Below, piece after piece: positions 18,301 to 25,734 of a stretch of 35,258 nucleotides of DNA. Location: assembly GCA_017450215.1 (NCBI GenBank), contig JAFSVH010000078.1, positions 1-35,258 of the forward strand, written 5' to 3'. The number at the start of each line of letters is the position of its first letter. The stretch's first letter is position 1. Origin of the DNA: Bacilli bacterium (lineage in GTDB: Bacteria; Bacillota_I; Bacilli_A; ML615J-28; CAG-698). Below the pieces are notes generated by a model. It was given only the letters and a program-made list of their open reading frames with translations, was not told the DNA's origin and made no database searches. Made by a program: the position numbers and the translations under genes.

Positions 18301-18398
18301 CCTTTTTCTAAGCTTAATGTAATGTTTTCAGTACATGCAACTATAGATAATAAGCAAACTAACGCAAAAACAAAAAACAAAAATCTTTTTAATTTCAT
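15348..18398 (-). CDS. lipoprotein glycerophosphodiester phosphodiesterase with Ig-like and InlB domains
   Basis: A 1016-residue lipoprotein (lipobox IVAC, Cys22). Order: Big_2-like domain (about 25-105); four DUF5011-like Ig domains (about 108-188, 192-272, 276-356, 360-440), each with a D-G-D-[IVL]-T motif; a GDPD TIM barrel (about 443-700); a B-repeat (708-767); an unrecognised module (about 770-930); and a last B-repeat (about 936-1013). In GDPD the usual HRG start is HAG here (His449), a variant I recall in some family members. The metal ligands Glu476/Asp478, His491 and Glu561 are present. It probably hydrolyses glycerophosphodiesters, possibly from teichoic acid or lipids, at the outer membrane face. 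The GGAAGGG site is about 10 bases from the ATG. Confidence 0.87.
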   Translation of the reverse strand: MKLKRFLFFVFALVCLLSIVACTENITLSLEKGEVTLKEGETYTINPISNITGEDAFKYEVADNGIISIEGNTVTALSVGEVTVKVIVQKDPSYYANLKVIVVQDESKLPVISMESGYEQNPTIIQGTTFDVKAGVKASSAIDGDLTSQIVVTGEVDSSKTGTQKLIYSVTDSKGNKATLQRTVTVLEPDETAPVISMKTGYEQNASIKQTDTFNPLDGVQAIDGRDGDITASMQITGTVDLNVPGEYTLVYKAKDKAGNEATFERVITVIEVDLAAPVISVLEGYRQDQFVNKGDTFDPKEGIKAVDNFDGDVTDKLVITGSVDTSKLGIYELTYEVTDNNGNKATYKRTITVTEVDNVAPTISLKEGASEILEINYGEEYNPAGDVVASDNLDGDITEFIYVVEGHDTKRYNVQKVKLAVADAHGNTTTFERQVKVVWPYQTNFIGHAGSYYGIANTEEAFLNAAATLHYQYIECDVKQTSDGVFVTCHDDTFAGKTLSSTSWNNIKDVVHTATRTAGYPGPSNYNLIPNGTGSYSSKICTFERYLEICKEYGIIAVVELKSSNGITNSSQARMPALMEVIKKVDMLDQVVFLGSQYNCLIWVKQNGYEYIPCQYLVNSFESVDVYNRCVQYGLDVSINVTGGYSNNDTWLKKYQDADIKVSTWTFTQYVDYPEVQSWIDKGVDFVTCDWQEMEHLTHQAKKPETKSYKVKFLDKDDNLIREVKVKEGKNAQAPAAPVVNGYNFVNWSASIENVQSDLTVKAVYELSNYKINYDSNLYKLTSTAWENKEAFVSEFYNDLNTWMGTQVGIMNGLSLTNGKFTLINNSSTNGTASWSSVEELRALDLYVFEASISCHLYKQLTVDNYADYIPEEDNAYFLNTEPYRTKYQGMNAYLLNAINGSYTGYSSRFKPASNDRVQIFFRFHQWCKGTKIAVFDNYPVKYEKQAYEDVSVTLPTEHLTYTINDEFDLPVPTVTGAVFDGWYAKQDLSGEKVTKISKGQYGDINLYAKWILPN

Positions 18399-18433
18399 AG
18401 ATATTTATCCCTTCCATAATTTTTGTATAATTC

Positions 18434-18442
18434 ATTATAACA
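18434..18442 (-). promoter_or_regulatory. extended -10 promoter of the GDPD lipoprotein gene
   Basis: TGTTATAAT on the minus strand, about 36 bases before the ATG. The region 17 bases upstream is the T run of the efp terminator and gives only a weak -35. Confidence 0.5.
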
Positions 18443-18460
18443 CACTATATAAAAAAATAA

Positions 18461-18487
18461 AATCTCATAATTAAAAATTATGAGATT
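18461..18487 (-). terminator. terminator of efp
   Basis: An 11-base stem (18461-18471 with 18477-18487) with a 5-base loop, followed on the minus strand by TTTATTTTTTT. It begins 21 bases after the efp stop. Confidence 0.85.
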
Positions 18488-18508
18488 TATATTCATTTCA
18501 TATCACTC

Positions 18509-19078
18509 TTATGCTCTAGAACAATATGAACCATCAACTGTTGAAACAATAATCTTATCGCCTTCTTCAATAAACAATGGAGTTTCAACAACTAAACCAG
18601 TTTCAAGAGTTACTTTCTTTCTTGCAGATTGAGATGTATTACCTCTTACAGCTGGATCAGCTTGTGTAACAGTTAATGTAACTTTTTCATCTTTAGTTTG
18701 AACGCCTAATACTTCGCCTTCGCACATCATAACTTGACAAATAGTTTCCCCTTCAACAATAAAATTCTTATACCATTCAAGTTGTTCTTTTGGTAATTCT
18801 ATTGTTGAATAGTCTTCATTATCCATGAATACATAACTATCACCATCAACATAAGAGAATAGCATATCTTTCTTATCAATAATGCACTTCTTATATTTAT
18901 TGTTAGGGTTAATAGTTGTAGCAACGATAGATCCACTTCTTAAATCTTTCATACGAACACGCATAACAGCGTTACCTTTACCAGGCTTCATAAAATCTTG
19001 TTCTAAAACTAGCCAAATACTATTATTATATTCAAAAGCAATTCCAGCACGAAGATCAATAGCAGCAATCATTTCCAT
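18509..19078 (-). CDS. efp: elongation factor P
   Basis: A 189-residue EF-P, slightly longer than the usual 185, with all three beta-barrel domains. The loop that reaches the peptidyl-transferase centre is KPGKGNAV, with Lys34 at its tip. EF-P rescues ribosomes stalled at consecutive prolines. Lys34 is the position that carries the modification in bacteria whose EF-P is modified; no modification genes (epmA/epmB, ymfI) are seen nearby. The C-terminal domain ends in GDKIIVSTVDGSYCSRA, close to the usual G-x-Y-x-x-R-A ending. AAAGGAGA lies about 9 bases before the ATG. It has its own promoter and terminator and is transcribed alone. Confidence 0.96.
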   Translation of the reverse strand: MEMIAAIDLRAGIAFEYNNSIWLVLEQDFMKPGKGNAVMRVRMKDLRSGSIVATTINPNNKYKKCIIDKKDMLFSYVDGDSYVFMDNEDYSTIELPKEQLEWYKNFIVEGETICQVMMCEGEVLGVQTKDEKVTLTVTQADPAVRGNTSQSARKKVTLETGLVVETPLFIEEGDKIIVSTVDGSYCSRA

Positions 19079-19122
19079 ATCTCAATGTCTCCTTTCGATT
19101 ACTCATCTTATTATTCTTTAAG

Positions 19123-19151
19123 ATTTTACCATATATTTATAATGATTTCAA
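19123..19151 (-). promoter_or_regulatory. promoter of efp
   Basis: TTGAAA (19146-19151), a 17-base spacer ending in TGG, and TAAAAT (19123-19128) on the minus strand. The core TAAATATATGGTA is identical in the rpsB promoter. Confidence 0.7.
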
Positions 19152-19168
19152 GACTTTGAATAATAAAG

Positions 19169-19723
19169 TTATAATATCAAATCATACATCAACTCAAATG
19201 ATGTTTCTCCGTTAGGATATTTACGTGTTCCAACATCATTGACACGCTTCATTCCTAACTTTTCCATTAAATTAATTGATGATATGTTTCTAACGTCAGC
19301 ATGAGCAATAAATCTCTTTGCTCCATTTTTCCTAGAATATTCAATAACACCTTCAATGGCTTCTTTCATAAATCCTTTACTTTTATAATTAGGATCTAGT
19401 ATCCAACCTAATTCATATGTATTCCGATCAATTGAACTAGTTCCAGTAATAGCAAATTTACCTTTCGCTTTTGCTGCTGTTACAATACCGATTAATACAT
19501 CATTACTGCATACTCCAAATTCAATAAAGTCTGGTTTATTATTATTATATTCAAGTACTGCTTTTATTACATATGCTGTAGTTTCTTCAATTGTTTGTTC
19601 ACCTCTAAACAACATAAATTCAGTATTTTCATCAGTAAATATTTTTTCATTAATGATTTGAACATCATCCATCTTAAGTGGACGAAGAATTAATCTATTT
19701 GTCATAATAGTAGCAACATTCAT
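19169..19723 (-). CDS. GNAT family N-acetyltransferase, RimJ/RimL-like
   Basis: A 184-residue acetyltransferase. The N-terminus TNRLILRPLKMDD is the usual first strand of RimJ/RimL-type GNATs. The central YELGWILDPNYKSKGFMKEA has the position of the acetyl-CoA loop, although the classic R/Q-x-x-G-x-G/A is written K-S-K-G-F-M. It ends with NISSINLMEKLGMKR, the conserved motif for the last helix. The acceptor may be a protein N-terminus or a small amine; it cannot be told. GGAGG lies 7 bases before the ATG. It starts 15 bases after azlD and so is probably the third gene of the azlCD operon. Confidence 0.85.
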   Translation of the reverse strand: MNVATIMTNRLILRPLKMDDVQIINEKIFTDENTEFMLFRGEQTIEETTAYVIKAVLEYNNNKPDFIEFGVCSNDVLIGIVTAAKAKGKFAITGTSSIDRNTYELGWILDPNYKSKGFMKEAIEGVIEYSRKNGAKRFIAHADVRNISSINLMEKLGMKRVNDVGTRKYPNGETSFELMYDLIL

Positions 19724-19738
19724 CTTTAATCCTCCAAT

Positions 19739-20050
19739 TTACATTATAAAACTAAGACCGTAAACCACAACAACTGCCGCAATAGCAACAACAATCAATT
19801 TTTGTTTACATAAAGAAAGTATGATTGCAACTATAGTTGCAATGATAGCAATATAAATATTACCAACACAAAATAGAATTGCAGGAAAAGTCATTGCTGA
19901 TAAAACACCATAAGGCACATAATATAAAAAATCTTTAATAAATCTTGAATTTATCTTCTTTGTAAAGAAAGTAATAGGAATAACTCTTGGAATATAAGTC
20001 GCAAGACACATTATTATTACACACAATATTTTATATGTTATTTCACTCAT
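19739..20050 (-). CDS. azlD: branched-chain amino acid exporter subunit AzlD
   Basis: A 103-residue, very hydrophobic protein with three to four membrane segments and the AzlD pattern near the N-terminus (ATYIPRVIPITFF). AzlD is the small partner of AzlC in the LIV-E class of branched-chain amino acid exporters. Its ATG overlaps the azlC TGA by four bases, so the two are translationally coupled and expected in equal amounts. Length matches the family. Confidence 0.92.
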   Translation of the reverse strand: MSEITYKILCVIIMCLATYIPRVIPITFFTKKINSRFIKDFLYYVPYGVLSAMTFPAILFCVGNIYIAIIATIVAIILSLCKQKLIVVAIAAVVVVYGLSFIM

Positions 20051-20748
20051 TCATTAACCATCTCCTTTCGTGGAAATATTAATGCACCGATAACACATGA
20101 AAGGATTGTGGAAATGATGATTTTAAAACCAAGACCAATTTCCTTAACATATGGAACATATTCAAAAAATAATGATAGTGCAATAGCCATCAAACATACC
20201 AAGAAAACATTCTTGCTTTTCTTTGCATCAGGGACAACTATAGCAATAAACATAGCATACAATGCTATATTCATTGCAGTTAAAAATCTATCACTCAAAA
20301 AATTAGCACCAACAGCCCCTAATAAAGTACCCAATGTCCATCCTAACAATGGAAGAGTAGTTAAGCCTAATAAATAACTAGTATTAACTTTTTTATCTTC
20401 AGTTATAGCAACAGCAAATATTTCATCTGTGATACCAAAACTACAAATTAGTCTTTGAAGTCTAGTCATTGATGAATCTATTTTTTGAGTTAAAGATAAA
20501 CTCATTAAAGCATATCTTAAATTAATTAACAACACTGTTAAAAACACTTCAACAAGACTAGCAACTTGAAATATCAATTTAACTCCTGCAAATTGACCAG
20601 CAGATGTCAGATTAGTAAATGAAATAATAGTTGCCATTAAAGGACTTATACCACCATTAACACACATCACTCCAAAAGCAAAGGAAACAGCAAAATATCC
20701 AAGTCCAATTGGAAGACCTTTCTTAACTCCATAAAAATAATGATTCAT
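20047..20748 (-). CDS. azlC: branched-chain amino acid exporter subunit AzlC
   Basis: A 233-residue membrane protein with the AzlC hallmarks: GLPIGLGYFAVSFAFGVM at residues 13-30, a FTNLTSAGQFAG segment, and LRYALMSLSL. It forms the large subunit of the AzlCD exporter of branched-chain amino acids and analogues. GGAG is only 4 bases before the ATG. The gene ends on TGA, which shows TGA is read as stop here. No azlB/Lrp-type regulator gene or T-box leader is seen in the upstream gap. Confidence 0.92.
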   Translation of the reverse strand: MNHYFYGVKKGLPIGLGYFAVSFAFGVMCVNGGISPLMATIISFTNLTSAGQFAGVKLIFQVASLVEVFLTVLLINLRYALMSLSLTQKIDSSMTRLQRLICSFGITDEIFAVAITEDKKVNTSYLLGLTTLPLLGWTLGTLLGAVGANFLSDRFLTAMNIALYAMFIAIVVPDAKKSKNVFLVCLMAIALSLFFEYVPYVKEIGLGFKIIISTILSCVIGALIFPRKEMVNE

Positions 20749-20804
20749 AATACTCCAAAAGAATCATATAATAATTATTCTTTATTCATTTAAATGCTAT
20801 ATAG

Positions 20805-20810
20805 ATTATA
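20805..20810 (-). promoter_or_regulatory. possible -10 of the azlCD operon
   Basis: A perfect TATAAT on the minus strand about 57 bases upstream of azlC. I find no convincing -35 at 16-18 bases, so this is tentative. Confidence 0.35.
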
Positions 20811-20864
20811 ACCCATAACCACATTTAATACATTAAAATAATATTAAATTAAAAAATATATGTA

Positions 20865-20898
20865 ATATAAAAAGAACTCCGAAGAGTTCTTTTTATAT
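20865..20898 (-). terminator. terminator of the GIN-domain lipoprotein gene
   Basis: A 15-base stem (20865-20879 with 20884-20898) capped by a CGAA tetraloop, with A/T-rich flanks on both sides so that it can act in either direction. It is 14 bases past the stop codon. Confidence 0.85.
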
Positions 20899-20912
20899 AT
20901 TATTCTAATATT

Positions 20913-21794
20913 TTATTTTTCTCTACTTGCTTTTGAACCACCTGTAGCACTTGATTCTTCATTAATTTTAGCTAAGCCATAAATAAATAATGAAGATGCT
21001 CCAGTTAATTTATAAAGGATAGTTTCTCTTGCATTTACAAGTGCAGATGATGCTCCATTCAATGTTACATTTGCATTATCAGCTGCAAAACTAGAACCTT
21101 CGAATGTAGAAGCAGAAGAACAATTTAATACTAAATCTCCAGCTCCACCATAAACCTTAGCTGATGAAGCACTTTTCACATTAATATTCATATTACTTGT
21201 TTCTATATCAGTACCAATGAATGTTGAAGCGGAAGATACATCAATATTTGATGTATTAGCAGTTAAAGCATTAATAGTTAATTTTGATGCACTACTAATA
21301 TCTGCTGTAAAATTATCTCCATTGTAATATACTAATCTAACTACACTAGCAGCATCAATATTAATATGAAAATCTTTCTCACATGATGTAGGATCGATAT
21401 CAACTTCACAGAATTCAAAACTCATTTCATTGAAATAATATCCAATAATTTCAATATATACTTGTTCCATTAAATAATAACTACGAGAATTAGCACTAAT
21501 AATAATAGTATCACTCTTCTCTTTAATCTTTAAATGATCAAAGAAACCTTCTTGTGCTTTTATAGTAATAGATTTATTCTTTGGCTTTCCATCAAATCTA
21601 ATTACTGGAGAATAAGTCTTACCATTTTCTTTTGTAGCTATGTCTTCAATGATAATCTTCTTTCCTTCAAGTTCTGTATATTCTTTCTTTATTACTTCAC
21701 CACTAACTTCTACATCCTTAATTGTACAACCAGTTAATGATAAAAGTGTAAAAAAAGTTGTGAAAATAAATATATAAATAAATGATTTTCTCAT
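20913..21794 (-). CDS. lipoprotein with GIN-type DUF2807 domain
   Basis: A 293-residue lipoprotein. I start it at the ATG at 21794, because the GGAGG site lies inside the longer frame, just after the earlier ATG at 21806. The signal peptide ends in LTGC (Cys23). The mature part resembles DUF2807, the 'head GIN' domain. From about residue 145 a short turn motif recurs about every 20 residues (DAAS, SSAS, SSAS, SASS, SSAS, GASS, GASS), which fits a beta-solenoid with small residues stacked at the turns. Function is unknown; in other bacteria this domain is found on cell-surface proteins of undefined role. It has its own promoter and terminator. Confidence 0.8.
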   Translation of the reverse strand: MRKSFIYIFIFTTFFTLLSLTGCTIKDVEVSGEVIKKEYTELEGKKIIIEDIATKENGKTYSPVIRFDGKPKNKSITIKAQEGFFDHLKIKEKSDTIIISANSRSYYLMEQVYIEIIGYYFNEMSFEFCEVDIDPTSCEKDFHINIDAASVVRLVYYNGDNFTADISSASKLTINALTANTSNIDVSSASTFIGTDIETSNMNINVKSASSAKVYGGAGDLVLNCSSASTFEGSSFAADNANVTLNGASSALVNARETILYKLTGASSLFIYGLAKINEESSATGGSKASREK

Positions 21795-21827
21795 AAATTC
21801 CTCCATATTTTAAAAATAACTATAAAC

Positions 21828-21856
21828 ATTATAAATTAAAAACCTTATTTTTTCAA
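21828..21856 (-). promoter_or_regulatory. promoter of the GIN-domain lipoprotein
   Basis: TTGAAA (21851-21856), a 17-base spacer and TATAAT (21828-21833) on the minus strand, about 35 bases before the ATG. Confidence 0.75.
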
Positions 21857-21865
21857 TAAATATAT

Positions 21866-21927
21866 CTACTAAGGTAATTAAAAAATACCCTCAAAGTAGA
21901 CTAACAATTATTTAAATGTTATTAGTC
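21866..21927. repeat. two adjacent inverted repeats upstream of the GIN lipoprotein promoter
   Basis: The first repeat pairs CTACT (21866-21870) with AGTAG (21895-21899), and GGTA with TACC inside it. The second pairs GACTAA (21899-21904) with TTAGTC (21922-21927). They lie between the membrane-protein genes and the promoter at 21828-21856. They may end the upstream transcript or bind a regulator; there is no clean T run. Confidence 0.35.
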
Positions 21928-21958
21928 CAATTTGAAGATATCTTATCACTATTCTTTT

Positions 21959-22795
21959 CTATTCATTTTTTTCGAATTTCGCATAAAGAGAAGTCACATT
22001 ATAATATTTTTTATTATTATCGTCAGTATAATAAGTAGGAACAATATCAACATCAAAATCCCATTTCTCTGTTAATTCTTTATCTTTATACCATCCAACA
22101 AAAGTATATCCATCATGACTAGGTGCATCCACCTTAAAACTTATTAATTCATTATCATAGTAATCAATAAAATACTTTTCATAAATAACCATTTCATCAT
22201 TGAAATTTGCATCATAATAAACAACATTCGCTGCTTTTAAATAATTATAATTTATTTCATAAGGCACAATATCATTTGAATAATATATTATTCTATCTGG
22301 ATAAAATCCATCAGGTAATATCTTAATTCTAGGGGCTTCATTTAAAAATATTATTTTCTTTAAACTATAACAATTAATAATTATATTATCCCATTCATCA
22401 GGCTCATATTCTATTATAATATATTCAACTTTATTAAGTGACTTATCATAATCATCAAATAGATGATTATTTACACATTTAACTTTATATCCATCAATAG
22501 AATCAGGAATTATGATAATCTTTGATTCTTTTAATTCTTCACTTAATCCTGTAATTTCCGCATAGCTTTTATTATGCAAGACATATGTATAATCTCCACT
22601 AGTAACTACTTGATTATTTCTTGTTGCTGGTCTTCCAAAGAAACCTGATATTGCAAACATATATGTAACTACTAAACTACGTAATATTATTATGATGATA
22701 ACTAATAAAATTAGTGTAGAAAATAAAACAATGTAAGCAATTCTAAATTTAGTTATTCTATTTTCAATAGTATTAAGATCTAATTCTTTATTCAT
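21959..22795 (-). CDS. membrane-anchored protein with BspA-type LRR-like segment and InlB repeat (copy 2)
   Basis: A roughly 278-residue protein with a short cytoplasmic N-terminus and one membrane segment (about residues 18-46). The external part begins with a segment like a BspA-type leucine-rich repeat (YAEITGLS ... IIIPDSIDGYKVKCV at about 77-108). It ends in an InlB-type B-repeat with GYTFVGWYKDKELTEKWDFD. I start it at the ATG at 22795, which overlaps the stop of the upstream paralogue by 8 bases; an ATG at 22816 is possible. The last 80 residues are clearly related to the upstream neighbour, so the pair arose by tandem duplication. A role in adhesion or surface sensing is only a guess. 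Confidence 0.7.
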   Translation of the reverse strand: MNKELDLNTIENRITKFRIAYIVLFSTLILLVIIIIILRSLVVTYMFAISGFFGRPATRNNQVVTSGDYTYVLHNKSYAEITGLSEELKESKIIIIPDSIDGYKVKCVNNHLFDDYDKSLNKVEYIIIEYEPDEWDNIIINCYSLKKIIFLNEAPRIKILPDGFYPDRIIYYSNDIVPYEINYNYLKAANVVYYDANFNDEMVIYEKYFIDYYDNELISFKVDAPSHDGYTFVGWYKDKELTEKWDFDVDIVPTYYTDDNNKKYYNVTSLYAKFEKNE

Positions 22796-23627
22796 TTGTC
22801 TTTTCCCATTTTGCATATAAATGCATTACCTTATGTATTTTAATATATTCATCATCTTCACTATTTTTAATAAAAGTATTAACTACATCATTATCAAAAT
22901 CCCATTCATCAGTTAATGTTTTATCTTTATACCAGCCAATAAATTTATACCCTTCTTTTTCAGGACTTTCAATTCTTTGCTTGATACATTCATTATCATA
23001 ATAATCAATATAATATGGATCATTATAAATATTATAATCATTATTATAATCGCTTAAATATACGACATTTGCATATTTAAAGAAGTTAACACTACATTCT
23101 TCTACTTCTTCACTATCCTTATACCCAATGATATTAATATCTTTATATTTATATGTTCCAAAACCAACTACATTATTTTCATTATTTTCCTTAAATACTT
23201 CATAATTTTTATAATCAAGATATACAATCTTTTCAAATTCTTGTGTAACATCAATAAATGTATGTCTAGAAAAATTAATATTTTCAGTTATATACACATA
23301 TTTTGTATTATCAATAGCTAAACCTTTGTCTTCATCACCATAATACTTAACATTATATTTTTTATTATTTACATAAATAACATTATTCAAATATATATAA
23401 TCGTTTGAAATATTATTTCTTATTCTTATAACATCATATTTATAACCATCTTTTAATAAAGAAACATTACTATCTGAAACTAGAGTTTTATTTTTTTTAT
23501 TATTAGAAACATTCAATATATTAATAAATAAAACTGATACAAATATAACCCAACAAGTCAAAGATATTATAAACAATGATAATACTACATGATATTTCTT
23601 TTTTCTTTTCAACAACCATTCGTTCAT
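22788..23627 (-). CDS. membrane-anchored InlB-repeat protein (copy 1)
   Basis: A roughly 279-residue protein: a basic N-terminus (LLKRKKKYH), one membrane segment (about residues 15-38), and an external region rich in Asn, Tyr and Asp, with little similarity to known folds. It ends in a B-repeat with GYKFIGWYKDKTLTDEWDFD. I chose the ATG at 23627, which has AGGAGGT 5 bases upstream; the ATG at 23654 has none. Its C-terminus matches the downstream gene (YIDYYDNE ... GWYKDK), so the two are tandem paralogues in one operon. Function is unknown. Confidence 0.7.
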   Translation of the reverse strand: MNEWLLKRKKKYHVVLSLFIISLTCWVIFVSVLFINILNVSNNKKNKTLVSDSNVSLLKDGYKYDVIRIRNNISNDYIYLNNVIYVNNKKYNVKYYGDEDKGLAIDNTKYVYITENINFSRHTFIDVTQEFEKIVYLDYKNYEVFKENNENNVVGFGTYKYKDINIIGYKDSEEVEECSVNFFKYANVVYLSDYNNDYNIYNDPYYIDYYDNECIKQRIESPEKEGYKFIGWYKDKTLTDEWDFDNDVVNTFIKNSEDDEYIKIHKVMHLYAKWEKTNE

Positions 23628-23667
23628 AAGATACCTCCTAAAAATGCTTTTCATATATAATTACAAT

Positions 23668-23688
23668 TGAGACACATAAAATGTCACA
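23668..23688. promoter_or_regulatory. operator-like inverted repeat before the tandem membrane-protein genes
   Basis: TGAGACA (23668-23674) and TGTCACA (23682-23688) form arms matching at six of seven positions around a 7-base centre, about 40 bases before the start of copy 1. On the minus strand GTGACA within it could serve as a -35 with TAATTA 18 bases on, which would put the repeat over the promoter. Tentative. Confidence 0.4.
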
Positions 23689-23741
23689 TTTTTTTCTTCA
23701 TTTTACCATTTTTTTTAAAAAAACAACATAAAAATAAAAAA

Positions 23742-23763
23742 GACCCATCATAATAGATGAGTC
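23742..23763 (-). terminator. terminator at the end of the rpsB-frr-amidase unit
   Basis: An 8-base stem GACTCATC / GATGGGTC (one G-T pair) with a 6-base loop, then TTTTTTATTTTT on the minus strand. It begins 20 bases after the amidase stop. Confidence 0.85.
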
Positions 23764-23783
23764 AAATTCAAAAATAGTACTGA

Positions 23784-25721
23784 TTATGCTAATTTTGTAG
23801 TATAAGTCTTTTCTAAAACTGTAGTATTATTCTTAGTAACTTTAACTGAATATGAAATTTCATCTCCAGCTCTACATGATAATGTAATGTAACCAGCATT
23901 TGTTAATTTCTTAGTATCATTTGAAGTCCATGAGAATTTATAATCTCCAAATGTGTCAAGACCATATTTCATTACAGCACACAAATCTCTGAATTGTGCC
24001 CAGTGATCTCCTTCACGAATTGCTTGAGGACAATTCTTACCACAGAAATTATTATGTTGATAAATTCTATCGCAATCTAAATTATATTTTCTAAGAAGCA
24101 TAGTTGTAAGCTTGCAAGCATTCATAAATGTCTTAACATAATCACTACCAGGATGAACACATGTTTCCATACTTACACTATTTCTATTACCGCCAGAATT
24201 AGAAATATAACCATAACCAGTATTATACCAAGCAGTATTCATCCAATAATTACCATTAGCTCCAACTGTAGTATAAATACCATATGGACCCCATCTTAAA
24301 TTTTGAGTATCAGATGGAATTCTAATCTTAGTTTTTTGTCCGCCAAGAACGAAATATCTATCGCTTGAAACTGAAAGTTTTGGTGCTCCCATTGTAGCCT
24401 TTACTCCCGTATCATTTAATTGATATAATCTTGAACCATCTGCTGCATGCCATGTAATTTCACCATCATTGATGTGTTGATAAATGCTTACATCATCAAC
24501 AGCAAAATGCCAACTAGTTTGAGCTCCACCAGAACCATTAGCGATGTATCTTGCATGCATTTCTGCGTTTGCACCATTACTTGGGTTACCCGTATCATGA
24601 ACTGTAATAAATTGAGTACTCGCTCTCATTTGGTCTGGCTTATTTCCTAAACCATCTTTAATCAATTGAACTTTAAGAATTGTTTCTGGTCCTGTTCCAT
24701 CATAGAAATAAATGAAACCATAACTTTGTGTAATATTTGAATAACTATAATTAAAATTCATCTTATTGAATGTATTAACAGCAATAGCATCAAGGAATTT
24801 ATTTAATTTTTCGTCCATACTCATATTCTTAGTATCAAGTGCTTTAACTTTACAATAGTATTCAGGAGAATTCTTAAATTGTCCATCATATTCAACTTTT
24901 GCTACAACACTTACATAACGTTCAAATGGGAATTCAGTAACTTTTCCATCAGCAGAAACTAAATCAGGATTACTTGATTTCCAAGTTATCTTAGCTCCAT
25001 TAACACCTTCGGTAATTAATCCTTTTTCACTAGTTAACATCAAATCAAGCATATTTTCATCAATATAATCAATGCTTTCTTCTAAAACATCTAAAACAGT
25101 CTTTCCTTGAACGCTCAATCTAAATTCCTCCGTAACTGTATCATAACTATCACCAATTGTAACTGTAAGAATAATTTCAGTATCTTGTACTGGTCTTGTA
25201 TATTTACCATCATTTGTAAATATTTCTTCATTTGATGACTGAACACCAACACTAATAATATTATAATAATTAGATGGTATATCAATATCTCTAGCAATGA
25301 AATATTGCTTTTTACCACCAACTTGCTTACTTGGTAAAATTGATTCAAATTTTGCTGCAGCCTCTTCTAAAGTGATTGGTGAAATATGTACAGTAATGTA
25401 ATCGCCATCGAATGATGAACCACTTTGAACAGTGAAACCTAAATCAACATCAGTTCCTCTCTTTGGTCTTTCAATAATCTCTCCTGTTTCATCCATAATA
25501 TCTGGATCAGATGAGAACCATGTAATTGTACCACCTAATGTAGGATGAGTTGTAGGAAGTGTTAAATCTTCAGTTACATTTACACCAATAGTATCTAAAA
25601 CCCATGCTTTAATTTCTGCAGCATTTCCTTCATTTGAAACCGGTTTATCTTCACATCCAACTAAAGAAAACAATAGAAATAATGCAAAAACAATAAATAG
25701 TATTTTAATGCTTCTTTTCAT
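23784..25721 (-). CDS. lipoprotein N-acetylmuramoyl-L-alanine amidase (Amidase_2/PGRP) with Ig-like domains
   Basis: A 645-residue lipoprotein. I chose the ATG at 25721 (GGAGG 7 bases upstream); the longer frame runs into frr. The lipobox is LVGC, Cys23. Three Ig-like domains of the 'atrophied' Big type follow (about 30-115, 120-205, 215-300, with TWFSSDP and TWKSSNP), then the amidase (about 345-600). Zinc ligands are His375 (TVHDTGN), His556 and Cys564, with Lys562 in the catalytic-lysine position. It is a divergent paralogue of the giant amidase at 5.9-10 kb: both share GGN-x-NS, GSD and H-x7-CPQ motifs, the same insertion, and a beta-rich tail starting DYKF. It starts 13 bases after frr, so it is probably co-transcribed with the translation operon. 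Confidence 0.9.
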   Translation of the reverse strand: MKRSIKILFIVFALFLLFSLVGCEDKPVSNEGNAAEIKAWVLDTIGVNVTEDLTLPTTHPTLGGTITWFSSDPDIMDETGEIIERPKRGTDVDLGFTVQSGSSFDGDYITVHISPITLEEAAAKFESILPSKQVGGKKQYFIARDIDIPSNYYNIISVGVQSSNEEIFTNDGKYTRPVQDTEIILTVTIGDSYDTVTEEFRLSVQGKTVLDVLEESIDYIDENMLDLMLTSEKGLITEGVNGAKITWKSSNPDLVSADGKVTEFPFERYVSVVAKVEYDGQFKNSPEYYCKVKALDTKNMSMDEKLNKFLDAIAVNTFNKMNFNYSYSNITQSYGFIYFYDGTGPETILKVQLIKDGLGNKPDQMRASTQFITVHDTGNPSNGANAEMHARYIANGSGGAQTSWHFAVDDVSIYQHINDGEITWHAADGSRLYQLNDTGVKATMGAPKLSVSSDRYFVLGGQKTKIRIPSDTQNLRWGPYGIYTTVGANGNYWMNTAWYNTGYGYISNSGGNRNSVSMETCVHPGSDYVKTFMNACKLTTMLLRKYNLDCDRIYQHNNFCGKNCPQAIREGDHWAQFRDLCAVMKYGLDTFGDYKFSWTSNDTKKLTNAGYITLSCRAGDEISYSVKVTKNNTTVLEKTYTTKLA

Positions 25722-25734
25722 TATTTTTCCTCCA

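Noticed and set aside
20047-20050. Use of the mycoplasma genetic code (TGA = Trp)
   Set aside because: azlC ends on TGA in a four-base overlap with azlD, and Trp is consistently TGG.
20749-20864. A T-box or amino-acid riboswitch before azlCD
   Set aside because: The gap is too short, and no T-box consensus (TGGNACCGCG) or terminator/antiterminator pair is present.
23784-25721. A phage endolysin
   Set aside because: It has a lipoprotein signal peptide and Ig-like domains, and there is no holin or other phage gene.
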